DNA from: DASPJQ01 sp035299065
GTDB lineage: Bacteria > Bacteroidota > Bacteroidia > Flavobacteriales_D > UBA2798
Length of the DNA: 64,000 bases
Direction of reading: 5' to 3'
NCBI GenBank assembly: GCA_035299065.1
Contig: DATGXI010000095.1
Coordinates: forward strand, 1 to 64,000
Under the pieces are notes generated by a model, which saw only the letters and a program-made list of their open reading frames with translations, had not been told where the DNA came from and did not search any database. A program made the translations under genes and the position numbers. Positions 36,190 through 44,269 of this stretch are shown here, piece after piece. Numbering within the stretch: the stretch's first letter is position 1; every line of letters begins with the position of its first letter.

Positions 36190-36588
36190 ATGAAGACAAA
36201 AAAAATAAAACAAACCGTAAAATTCAATGCAACACCCGCCCAATGTTACGAATTGATTATGGATGCAAAAAAACATGGGCAGTTTACTGGCGGTAAAACA
36301 ACCATGAATAAAAAGCCTAAAGGAAAATTTCAGGTATTTGATGGTTATGTACATGGCTATAACATTGAACTGGTGGACGGAAAAAAAATTGTGCAGGCCT
36401 GGCATTTTGCTGAAGAGGGATGGCCCGAAGACCATTTTTCCATATGCACTTTTGAATTTAATAAGGACGGCAAAGGAACAAAACTCAACTTTACCCAGGA
36501 AGGTGTTCCCGAACATAAAGTAGAGGATTTAAAAAAAGGCTGGAAAACGTATTACTGGAAACCAATCAAGAATTTACTGGACGCGTAA
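36190..36588 (+). CDS. SRPBCC-domain (AHSA1-like) protein
   Basis: The 132-residue single-domain protein has the SRPBCC pattern: TVKFNATPAQCYELIMDAKKHG, KGKFQVFDGYVHGYNIELVDG, QAWHFAEEGWPEDHFSICTF and GTKLNFTQEGVPEHKVEDLKKGW. These proteins have a hydrophobic ligand cavity, and AHSA1 relatives can assist chaperones; the ligand is not predictable here. It follows the STAS-like pair with a 5-bp gap. Confidence 0.88.
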   Translation: MKTKKIKQTVKFNATPAQCYELIMDAKKHGQFTGGKTTMNKKPKGKFQVFDGYVHGYNIELVDGKKIVQAWHFAEEGWPEDHFSICTFEFNKDGKGTKLNFTQEGVPEHKVEDLKKGWKTYYWKPIKNLLDA

Positions 36589-36688
36589 AAGAGTTCAAAC
36601 CACTGTTATTTACCCATAACTGCTCAACATCCAACGCTGTTTGGTGTTAAATATTTACTAATATATTGGTTATCATAATTAAATTGCC

Positions 36689-36696
36689 TAAATTTG
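36689..36696 (+). promoter_or_regulatory. TAAATTTG -7 box upstream of the DOPA-dioxygenase-like gene
   Basis: TAAATTTG at 36689-36696 with TTG at 36666-36668, 20 bp before it, fits the Bacteroidota promoter pattern. The ATG is at 36722. Confidence 0.55.
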
Positions 36697-36721
36697 TATA
36701 TACAACAATTAGTCCTCAAGA

Positions 36722-37597
36722 ATGGACAGGAAAGCATTTATACAAAAATCACTACTGACATTAACCGGCCTTATGGTAACCGATATTTCAAAAGCATTTA
36801 ATGCATTAAGTTCGCTTCCTGCGAGTGAGCGCATGCCTGTTTTATTTGTAGGGCATGGAAATCCCATGAACGCAATTCTTGACAACGCTTACAGTAAAAG
36901 GTGGCGTGAACTAGGAACAAAACTAATTGCACCAAAAGCAATTTTATGCGTAAGTGCACATTGGATGACGCGTGGTAAAACAAAAGTAACCGCCATGCCC
37001 ACACCAAAAACAATTCATGATTTTGGTGGTTTTCCGCAGGAATTATTTGATGCACAATACCCGGCACCGGGTTCACCTGAGTTTGCAAAACTCACCATAC
37101 AAACAGTAAAAAAAGCGCATGTTGAAGAGGACCATGAATGGGGACTGGACCACGGCACGTGGAGTATATTAATGCAAATGTTCCCAAAGGCAAATATACC
37201 TGTTTACCAGCTGAGCCTGGATCTCTCACGCGATACGCAATACCATTTTGAACTGGCACAGGAATTAAAATCATTGCGCGAAAAAGGTGTAATGATTATT
37301 GGAAGCGGCAACATGGTACATAACCTTGGCGTAATAAGCTGGGAAAATAATAAGGTATTTGACTGGGCCAGTGAATTTGATTCGAAAATGAAAACCTTTA
37401 TTGATGAACGAAACTTTAAAGGCGTTGTAAATTATGCTGAGCTTGGAGCGATTTCAAAAAAAGCCCATCCTACCAACGAACATTTTTTACCGTTACTCTA
37501 CTCGTTGGGCGTTGCAGATGCAAAAGATGAATTGAGCTATTTTAACGAGGGCATTGATTTGGGATCCATTTCAATGCGCAGTGTATTGTTTGCTTAG
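36722..37597 (+). CDS. ygiD: 4,5-DOPA-extradiol-dioxygenase-like protein (YgiD/LigB family)
   Basis: This 291-residue LigB-fold enzyme has the conserved metal ligands in LFVGHGNPMNAI, SAHWMTRG, GSGNMVHNLG and NEHFLPLLYSLG, and the family block LDHGTWSILMQMFP. YgiD-type enzymes are zinc- or iron-dependent ring-cleaving dioxygenases acting on catechols such as DOPA; the in vivo substrate in most bacteria is unknown. Length matches the family (about 260-290), with a short N-terminal extension (about 35 residues) before the first motif. It is monocistronic, convergent with the next gene. Confidence 0.92.
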   Translation: MDRKAFIQKSLLTLTGLMVTDISKAFNALSSLPASERMPVLFVGHGNPMNAILDNAYSKRWRELGTKLIAPKAILCVSAHWMTRGKTKVTAMPTPKTIHDFGGFPQELFDAQYPAPGSPEFAKLTIQTVKKAHVEEDHEWGLDHGTWSILMQMFPKANIPVYQLSLDLSRDTQYHFELAQELKSLREKGVMIIGSGNMVHNLGVISWENNKVFDWASEFDSKMKTFIDERNFKGVVNYAELGAISKKAHPTNEHFLPLLYSLGVADAKDELSYFNEGIDLGSISMRSVLFA

Positions 37598-37611
37598 TAA
37601 CCCTGCCTGAC

Positions 37612-38007
37612 TTATAAAGCAGCATTCAAAATTGTTTTTCCTTTTAGTGCTTTAAAGCGAAAATTCATATCCATTTTAAGCGTGCTTACAAAACAGTCAA
37701 GCAACTCCTTTTCAATTGGCTTTAATTCACACTGAATTTTGCTTTTTACGCGTTTTACCTTTTTGATCATACCATCATTGCCTATGGCAAGGTTAGCAAA
37801 GAATTCAAATTTATTGCATTTGGCTGAGTCAATCAGGTTTTCCATCATGGGCATACAGGTGCCGTTTCCGTTACCGCTCCATTCCTCTATAAACATATTC
37901 CACTCTTGCTTTTGCTCAGTGGTGAACTGCGATGGGTTAATTTTTTTTTGCCCCTGTGACAAAAAGGTTGCGCAGCAAAAAGAAAAAAAGAAGATGAACC
38001 TGGTCAT
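37612..38007 (-). CDS. Small exported protein, TonB-C-like fold possible
   Basis: The 131-residue product has a signal peptide (FFFSFCCATFLSQGQ). Its second half (ANLAIGNDGMIKKVKRVKSK, then a Cys-containing LLDCFVSTLK and FRFKALKGK) follows the strand-turn-helix pattern of TonB C-terminal-like domains, in which a final helix carries a Cys and a hydrophobic sheet follows. The resemblance is weak. Its ATG overlaps the stop of the upstream lipoprotein gene by one base (TAATG), so the two are translationally coupled. Confidence 0.65.
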   Translation of the reverse strand: MTRFIFFFSFCCATFLSQGQKKINPSQFTTEQKQEWNMFIEEWSGNGNGTCMPMMENLIDSAKCNKFEFFANLAIGNDGMIKKVKRVKSKIQCELKPIEKELLDCFVSTLKMDMNFRFKALKGKTILNAAL

Positions 38008-39191
38008 TATTTTTTTCTGGCATAAATCATTACGCCTTCACCGTAATTTCCAATGTACGATATGCGGAATGGTAAACGACCATACTTTTTACTTGCTTCA
38101 AGGTCCTTTTTCAATTCCTTTTGCAGGCACCAGCTTAAGTCATCAATCACCATTGAATATTTGCCATACAGGGTCATGTCCATTTTTTCCTTGTCAAAAT
38201 ATTTGTATGGCACACCCGTGTCGTCCTGCAAAATTTTATTGCTGTTAAGCACAAGACCACGCATTACCGCAAAGTTGGTATTTTGCAATACGCATGATGC
38301 GCTTTTCATATAGGAAACACGTTTGCCAAAACCGTCAACAAAAGCACTAAACTCCTTGTGGTTGTTCAAATACTCGTCACTTGCGTTTAATTTAAAGTAA
38401 TAAGCTGCTTTTTTTACGGTACGGTCAGGTGATAAAAATTCAATTTTAACTGCAGTAATTGCTGTATCGGAAACTTTTACACTGTCACTCATACGTACGG
38501 CTGTTCCATCAGTATCAATGTAGACATTATATACATCACAAATGGTGTGATTTGTGCGTGCCATCATGTACAGCATCATGTGCACCATGCCGTTCAGGTT
38601 AGCTTTACCAAAATCGCCACTCATGTGGGACGTCACAAAATATCCTGCTTTGTTCAGGTATTTCATGGATTGGCGAATGCCGTCAAAATAACGTTTAAGG
38701 GCATCGTCCTTTAACTCACGAAAATCACACATTTTGCCTTTTGGTTCCAGGCCAAGCATTACGTAATTGGTTGCGTTTGGAAAAAATGCGTTGCCAAATA
38801 AAAAATCGGGGCCCGATAGCGGGTAAAAACACAGGCTGTTGTCACTTGTATCGGTAATTTTTTCGGTCTTGATCCATTTTGAAATGGGCGCAAGCATACT
38901 GTCAGTTGTACGTTTCCAGCTGGTGTCGGCAAACTGCATGTGCGTTGCATAAAAATCTTTTGCCTGTATGTCTTTACAATATTTTAATGTTGGCTGGCCT
39001 GCAATGAGTTTTGAAAAGTCGGTCCAAAGGGTATCAAACGCCAGCTCTGGCTTTTTGATTTCAGCTTTAGCTGTTGTATCACCTGCCGGTTTTTCCTTTG
39101 TTCCCGTATCTTTTTTTTCATCACCTCCACAGGAAGTGATAAACAATGCTGACGCAAGTGCCAGCCCAATAAATTTGTTAAGCATATTCAA
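38007..39191 (-). CDS. Conserved lipoprotein of unknown function
   Basis: The 394-residue product has a lipobox at LFITSC (Cys about residue 21), then a Lys/Glu/Thr-rich linker of about 30 residues, as in many surface lipoproteins of this phylum. The remaining 340 residues are mixed alpha/beta with no domain I recognise (NATNYVMLGLEPKG, NLNGMVHMMLYMMARTNH, WCLQKELKKDLEASKKYG are the most distinctive blocks). It forms a two-gene operon with the following small exported protein, whose start overlaps its stop. Start could be ATG 39191 or 39185. Confidence 0.75.
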   Translation of the reverse strand: MNMLNKFIGLALASALFITSCGGDEKKDTGTKEKPAGDTTAKAEIKKPELAFDTLWTDFSKLIAGQPTLKYCKDIQAKDFYATHMQFADTSWKRTTDSMLAPISKWIKTEKITDTSDNSLCFYPLSGPDFLFGNAFFPNATNYVMLGLEPKGKMCDFRELKDDALKRYFDGIRQSMKYLNKAGYFVTSHMSGDFGKANLNGMVHMMLYMMARTNHTICDVYNVYIDTDGTAVRMSDSVKVSDTAITAVKIEFLSPDRTVKKAAYYFKLNASDEYLNNHKEFSAFVDGFGKRVSYMKSASCVLQNTNFAVMRGLVLNSNKILQDDTGVPYKYFDKEKMDMTLYGKYSMVIDDLSWCLQKELKKDLEASKKYGRLPFRISYIGNYGEGVMIYARKK

Positions 39192-39260
39192 AACTATGGA
39201 ATAATATTAAAAGCTAACCTACCGTATGATAGAATAGAATAAACGAATAATTGTTAGCTA

Positions 39261-39480
39261 CGGGTTATGCCCGCGTGAGGGATGGAAGTGGAAAGCCCGC
39301 ACCCTGAAGTGAGAGCGTCAATGAATTAGCTTAAATAGCAGTGATAAATTTAGGCGCTTTACTTCAGGGGAGGACTTGGAACGTACAGCCCGACCCCACG
39401 AGGGTAAGTGATTTCAAGTTTAAGATTTCAAATTTAAGATTGAGTGGGGGCACGCACTAAACTGAACTAAGGGTTATACC
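39261..39480 (-). repeat. Folded intergenic element with three nested inverted repeats
   Basis: This 220-bp stretch between the lipoprotein and dus genes can form GCGTG (39273-39277) with CACGC (39451-39455), CCCTGAAGT (39302-39310) with ACTTCAGGG (39361-39369) extended by AGCG/CGCT, and CCCCAC (39394-39399) with GTGGGG (39444-39449). On the minus strand it contains GTGGGGTCGGGCTG and GGGCTTTCCAC-type blocks that I associate with a repeated noncoding element in Bacteroidota genomes. The strand is uncertain. It may be a structured RNA or a repeat. Confidence 0.55.
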
Positions 39481-40460
39481 AACTCGGTAAATTTTTCGGG
39501 AATTGAAATAAGTGTTTCGCGAATCTCATCAATGTTATTAGAGGTAACCAATTTCATACGCGTGTCCTTAAAATGCGGTACGCCTTTAAAATAATTGGTG
39601 TAATGCCTGCGCATTTCCAAAATTCCAAGTGTTGTACCTTTCCATTTTACTGAAAACTCCAGGTGTTGGCTTGCGGCCTCAACCCTGTTGGCAATGGTGG
39701 GCGGTGGTAAATGCTGACCGGTTTTTGCAAAATGTTTTATTTCATTAAAAATCCACGGGTAACCAATGCTTGCGCGGCCAATCATAATACCGTCAACTCC
39801 GTATTGCTTTTTGTATTCAATTGCTTTTTCAGGACTATCAATATCGCCATTGCCAAAAATGGGAATTTTTATACGTGGGTTATTCTTTATTTCGGCAATC
39901 ATTGTCCAGTCGGCACTGCCTTTATACATTTGTGCACGTGTGCGACCGTGAATGGTAAGGGCTGCAATGCCCACGTCCTGCAGGCGTTCGGCTACTTCGG
40001 TTACGTTTTTTGTTGTGTCATCCCAGCCAAGGCGGGTTTTTACGGTCACCGGCCGGGTTGCAATTTTTACAATTTCACCCGTCATCATGGCCATTTTTGG
40101 AATGTCCTGAAGCAAGGCTGCGCCTGCGCCTTTACAGGCAACATTTTTTACCGGGCATCCAAAATTTATGTCAATTAAATCGGGGCCGGCCTGGTCAGCA
40201 ATCAACCCTGCCTCACGCATGCTATCAATGTTACTGCCATACAGCTGAATACCTATAGGGCGTTCATACTCAAAAATGTCGAGTTTTTTTTTGCTTTTAA
40301 CCGCGTGCCTGATAAGCCCTTCTGAGGAAATAAATTCGGTATACATGAGGTCAGCCCCGTGCTTTTTACATACGGCCCTGAACGGTGGATCGCTAACGTC
40401 CTCCATAGGAGCCAGTAAAAGAGGGAATTCCCCGAGTTCTATATTTCCTATCTTTACCAT
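39474..40460 (-). CDS. dus: tRNA-dihydrouridine synthase (Dus family)
   Basis: The 328-residue FMN enzyme begins MVKIGNIELGEFPLLLAPME; an open frame extends upstream but crosses the divergent gene and its promoter, so ATG 40460 is used. Dus landmarks include the flavin-binding APMEDVSDPPFR, GIQLYGSN, IDINFGCPVKNV with catalytic Cys in ACKGAGAALLQD, TVKTRLGWDD, LTIHGRTRAQMYKG, GNGDIDSP and GIMIGRASIGYPWIF. It reduces uridine to dihydrouridine in tRNA, probably in the D loop (DusB-like). It is divergent from the CPBP gene, with overlapping control regions. Confidence 0.95.
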   Translation of the reverse strand: MVKIGNIELGEFPLLLAPMEDVSDPPFRAVCKKHGADLMYTEFISSEGLIRHAVKSKKKLDIFEYERPIGIQLYGSNIDSMREAGLIADQAGPDLIDINFGCPVKNVACKGAGAALLQDIPKMAMMTGEIVKIATRPVTVKTRLGWDDTTKNVTEVAERLQDVGIAALTIHGRTRAQMYKGSADWTMIAEIKNNPRIKIPIFGNGDIDSPEKAIEYKKQYGVDGIMIGRASIGYPWIFNEIKHFAKTGQHLPPPTIANRVEAASQHLEFSVKWKGTTLGILEMRRHYTNYFKGVPHFKDTRMKLVTSNNIDEIRETLISIPEKFTELV

Positions 40461-40482
40461 TGTTCTGATACCTACCGGAACG

Positions 40483-40515
40483 CAAAAATAGCACATAATG
40501 TCACAGGAAAGCAAA
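40483..40515 (-). promoter_or_regulatory. Promoter for dus overlapping the CPBP start
   Basis: On the minus strand TTTG (40512-40515) and TATTTTTG (40483-40490) are 21 bp apart. The -33 element lies inside the first codons of the divergent CPBP gene, so the two transcription units overlap. Confidence 0.5.
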
Positions 40516-41454
40516 ATTCCTTTTTTACGCAATTTTAACCCGGGCATGAACCTGATGACGGTGTTTAGCCTGGTTTTTTTAGGTGTTATTGTTGGCGATC
40601 TGGTATTTTGGATGCTGGCAAAAGCATTTTGGGGTGTAAACACATTTGCTGAAAACAATGTGTTGTCAAATGAACTAACACCTTCAACTTTTGCATACAT
40701 TCAAACCAATTACATTGTGCATGCTATTTGTGTGTTTTTGACACCTGCAACGGTATTCAGGCGGTTGATGGAATTTCCGCAACAGGATTATTTTTTAATT
40801 CGCAGGGTTGTAACATTGAGAATGGCTGGAATTATTTTATTGGTTTTTTTAGCGTGTTTTCCTGCAGCAAATTTTCTTGTTTATTTTAACCAGCAATTGG
40901 ACTTTTCATTTATTTCACCCGAAATTGGTGAGCAAATTAAGGCGATGGAAAATTCAAATGATGAATTTAAAATTCAATTGCTTGGCCAGCCCGGGTATTC
41001 ATCACTTTTCATTAACCTTGCCACCACGGCCGTGCTTGCGGCTATAGGCGAGGAACTGCTGTTCAGAGGTATTTTTCAACGCTTATTCATTAAACTATTC
41101 AGGAACGTTCATGTTGCTGTAATTGTAGGCGCTGCCCTTTTTAGTTTTGTACATTTTAGTTATTACGGGTTTATTCCACGTTTTTTCATGGGCATGGCGT
41201 TAGGCTACATATACCTGGCAACTGCCAATATATGGTACTGCATATTTTTCCATTTCCTGAACAATGCTTTGGGCGTAACAATGGGTTGGTTAATGGGACA
41301 TGGATACGATGTAAGCTTTTTTGATTCGTTTGGTGGCGGAACAGATACTAAATGGATAGGTTTTGGGTTGCTGGTAATTGTGGTTGCGTGCCTAATTTTG
41401 ATGATAAACAAGTTGATCAACAAAGAACTCATACACGAAATCAAGGAATATTAA
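40498..41454 (+). CDS. CPBP-family intramembrane glutamic endopeptidase
   Basis: This 318-residue protein has about seven membrane helices. The CPBP active-site motifs are intact: EExxxR in IGEELLFRGIFQ (Glu185), FxxxH in LFSFVHFSYYG, and HxxxN in FFHFLNNALG. These CAAX-protease/bacteriocin-processing relatives are intramembrane glutamic proteases; in bacteria the substrates are mostly unknown. The N-terminal 100 residues include two helices and a loop not needed for the core. It is the only gene on its transcript. Confidence 0.92.
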   Translation: MSQESKIPFLRNFNPGMNLMTVFSLVFLGVIVGDLVFWMLAKAFWGVNTFAENNVLSNELTPSTFAYIQTNYIVHAICVFLTPATVFRRLMEFPQQDYFLIRRVVTLRMAGIILLVFLACFPAANFLVYFNQQLDFSFISPEIGEQIKAMENSNDEFKIQLLGQPGYSSLFINLATTAVLAAIGEELLFRGIFQRLFIKLFRNVHVAVIVGAALFSFVHFSYYGFIPRFFMGMALGYIYLATANIWYCIFFHFLNNALGVTMGWLMGHGYDVSFFDSFGGGTDTKWIGFGLLVIVVACLILMINKLINKELIHEIKEY

Positions 41455-41598
41455 CCCGAAGGAACAAACAGTAACCTGGTAAGTACAAAACCAGTAGTTC
41501 ACCGGCCCGGGGCTTGGTTTAAGCGATTGAACAAATAAATAGTAATTGCCCCACTTTTCATACGTAAAATCACTATTTTTAGGCATTCAAAAAAATCC

Positions 41599-44223
41599 AT
41601 GAAAAAACTGCTATTCGTATTTGCTGCGTGTTTATTCGTATCAATTCCCGTTTTAAAATCTCAAACTGTTGACAAGCTACGCTTAACCTTTAATGAAAAA
41701 GAAATTGTTTCAAAACAGGTTGGCACAACTGTTTCGGGCGATGGGAAGCTTATTGCTTTTGCCTATGCCAACCAGGTTATAAAAATAGTAAACATGCGCA
41801 ATGGAAAGACATTGCTGAAGTTTAACGGCAATTACAGCAGCCTTTTTGAGATCAGGTTCAATTACAACAGCACAAAACTTATTGCAATTAGTGACAAATA
41901 CCTGGTAACCGTTTACGATGTTGAAACAGGTAAACAAATTCACGATTTAAAAGTATCGCACGAAATTACAAAAATAGCTATTGGAAAAATAAACGACTAT
42001 ATTGCTATTGGGCAGTTTAGCTCAGCTTTACTTGTTTACGATCTTCAAAATAAAAAAAATATTCTTGATATATCAGTTGGCCTGCACCACATAAGCGCCA
42101 TTGATTTTCATCCGAAGAAAAATGAGATTGCCATTGGCAGAACCAACTTCAGCCGCACGTTTTATTTACCAGACAGGAAAAATGTAAAGATTTATAACCT
42201 TGAGACCGGTGAAAACACAAAAACGTTTGGCCTGGCAAAATATTCAAGTATGCAATACAGCCCTGATGGCAGCAAATTATACATGTGTGGGATCAGGCGA
42301 AATACCGTACTAACCGTAGCAAAAGCCGGAATGTGTATTGTGCCGGTTGTTGGGTGGATAGGCGCTTATTTTGTACCGGCATTTAATAACGTTGTACAGT
42401 ATTATGATTTTGGTGATGATAAAATAAAATCACTCAGTTCAAAATCAAAGTTCAATTCCAATCTTGGATTTACCTCTATGTGCATACAGGACAATTATTT
42501 TTTATGCAGCCAGGACGGTACGTCATTTGACGTGATTGATATAAGTACCAAAAAGAAAATTTTTACCACGCAAAATGACAAGTACGGGCGTATAAAAATC
42601 AATTTCTCAAAACTTGGGGTTGGCGTTTCGCGCATATACCCTTTGGCCGACAAGAAACACTTTATCATTAATTCATTTGATAATAACATTGTACGTTTGT
42701 ACAACATTGAGCAAAACAGCATAATAGGTTATATTTTTTCAGACGCAAATGATGATTTTGTAACTGTTGGCCGTGACGGAAGGATGGATGGATCAGAAGA
42801 AGCTATTGGAAAATTAGCCTGGCAGGAAAAAATAGTTGGGAAAAAACCCATACCACTTGAATCAACCTTTGACAAATTTTTTACCCCTAACCTGCTTGCT
42901 GCGTTGTTAAAAGGAGAAAAGCTGGAAGCCATTAAACTGGATATTTCAAACCTGAAACCGAGTCCAACGGTTGCGTTTATTACCCCTGCGGTTGATACCA
43001 TTAGTTTTAGAGGGACACCCAAAATTTCACTTGAAACCAACCAGGCTGCTTTAAACCTGGAGTTTAACTCCATTGACATGGGTGGTGGAATTGTTGAAAT
43101 AAAAGTGTTTCAGAATGGCAAACTTGTTTTTAGCGAGAATGAAAACATTCACGAGGTAAATAAAGCACTCAAATCAACCGTAAAACTTGATTTGGTTCCT
43201 GGCGATAACCTGATAAAAATTGTAGCGGTTAACGATGAAAAGACGGAAAGTTCAAAAAGCACGGTTGTAAAATACACAGGCAAGAGTGAGGAACCCACCC
43301 GATTGTTTGTACTTGCCATTGGCGTAAATAAATACGTAAAATCATCGTATGATTTAAAATACGCGGTTCCTGATGCAACAGGCTTTGTTGAATCACTTAA
43401 AATTGCCTCAAAGGATCTTTTTTCGGAAACAAAAGTATCGCTCATAACCGATGGGCAGGCCACCAAAAAAAATATACTGGCCGAGGTAGATAAAATAAAA
43501 GGCCAGGTAAAACAGGGCGATGTATTTATATTCTATTATGCCGGCCATGGCACAATGACCATTGCCAAAGAGGGCGAACAATCGGTTTTTCACCTTGTGC
43601 CTAATGATGTGACCAATTTTTACAGCAATGAGATGGTAAAAGACAAAGGTATTTCGGCCGATGAGCTCAGGACCATTTCAAAAAACATTGTAGCACAAAA
43701 ACAATTGTTCATTTTTGATGCCTGTCAAAGCGGTGGAGCCGTTGAAGCCATTGCCTCAACACGCGGTGCCCTGAATGAAAAAGAAATGGCCAACCTTGCA
43801 CGCAGCACCGGAACCTACTTTTTAACGGCAAGCGCATCAGACCAGTTGGCCGGAGAATTTGCTTCACTGGGGCATGGCGTGTTCACCTATGCCATTTTAC
43901 AGGGCTTTACAGGTAAAGCTGATGGCTCGAATGGTGATGCTAAAATTTCGGTGAAAGAATTATCGTTGTATGTAGAAAATGCTGTTCCTGATCTTTCAGA
44001 AAAATTCAAGGGACAAAAACAATTCCCGGTGAGCTATGGTTATGGCCAGGATTTTCCCGTTGTACTTGGCAATGTTTATAAAATGAAAGATGTTGGCACA
44101 AACATAGGCAAGTACTCGGCCCTTTCACTGGAAGAACTTACACGACTCAAAAAAGAAGCAGTAGAAGCCGAGGATTATGACAGGGCCAAGGAGTTGAAAG
44201 AAGAGATTGAGCGAAGGAAATAA
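41599..44223 (+). CDS. Exported beta-propeller / caspase-family (C14) protein with UVR-like tail
   Basis: The 874-residue product has a signal peptide (LLFVFAACLFVSIPVLKSQ), then about 400 residues of WD40-like propeller repeats (KLIAISDKYLVTVYDVETGK, IDFHPKKNEIAIGR), a beta-sandwich near 455-565, and a caspase domain at about 570-830. The catalytic dyad is His650 in FYYAGHGTM and Cys709 in IFDACQSGG. The last 33 residues (LEELTRLKKEAVEAEDYDRA, then KELKEEIERRK) match the UVR helical hairpin seen in UvrB/UvrC. Metacaspases cut after Arg or Lys and often need calcium. The target and role are unknown. It lies between the CPBP protease gene and convergent recJ. Confidence 0.9.
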   Translation: MKKLLFVFAACLFVSIPVLKSQTVDKLRLTFNEKEIVSKQVGTTVSGDGKLIAFAYANQVIKIVNMRNGKTLLKFNGNYSSLFEIRFNYNSTKLIAISDKYLVTVYDVETGKQIHDLKVSHEITKIAIGKINDYIAIGQFSSALLVYDLQNKKNILDISVGLHHISAIDFHPKKNEIAIGRTNFSRTFYLPDRKNVKIYNLETGENTKTFGLAKYSSMQYSPDGSKLYMCGIRRNTVLTVAKAGMCIVPVVGWIGAYFVPAFNNVVQYYDFGDDKIKSLSSKSKFNSNLGFTSMCIQDNYFLCSQDGTSFDVIDISTKKKIFTTQNDKYGRIKINFSKLGVGVSRIYPLADKKHFIINSFDNNIVRLYNIEQNSIIGYIFSDANDDFVTVGRDGRMDGSEEAIGKLAWQEKIVGKKPIPLESTFDKFFTPNLLAALLKGEKLEAIKLDISNLKPSPTVAFITPAVDTISFRGTPKISLETNQAALNLEFNSIDMGGGIVEIKVFQNGKLVFSENENIHEVNKALKSTVKLDLVPGDNLIKIVAVNDEKTESSKSTVVKYTGKSEEPTRLFVLAIGVNKYVKSSYDLKYAVPDATGFVESLKIASKDLFSETKVSLITDGQATKKNILAEVDKIKGQVKQGDVFIFYYAGHGTMTIAKEGEQSVFHLVPNDVTNFYSNEMVKDKGISADELRTISKNIVAQKQLFIFDACQSGGAVEAIASTRGALNEKEMANLARSTGTYFLTASASDQLAGEFASLGHGVFTYAILQGFTGKADGSNGDAKISVKELSLYVENAVPDLSEKFKGQKQFPVSYGYGQDFPVVLGNVYKMKDVGTNIGKYSALSLEELTRLKKEAVEAEDYDRAKELKEEIERRK

Positions 44224-44269
44224 ATAAGCCCGTGAGCTGAAAGGTTAATGCCTTAATTAAACGCGTGCA

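Noticed and set aside
37739..38248. 169-codon plus-strand frame across two minus-strand genes
   Set aside because: It crosses a gene boundary and lacks any family pattern; the minus-strand genes have signal peptide and lipobox.
39711..40178. 155-codon plus-strand frame inside dus
   Set aside because: It lies antisense to conserved Dus motifs.
39711..40500. N-terminal extension of dus to about 40700
   Set aside because: The added 80 residues have no Dus homology and overlap the divergent CPBP coding region and the dus promoter.
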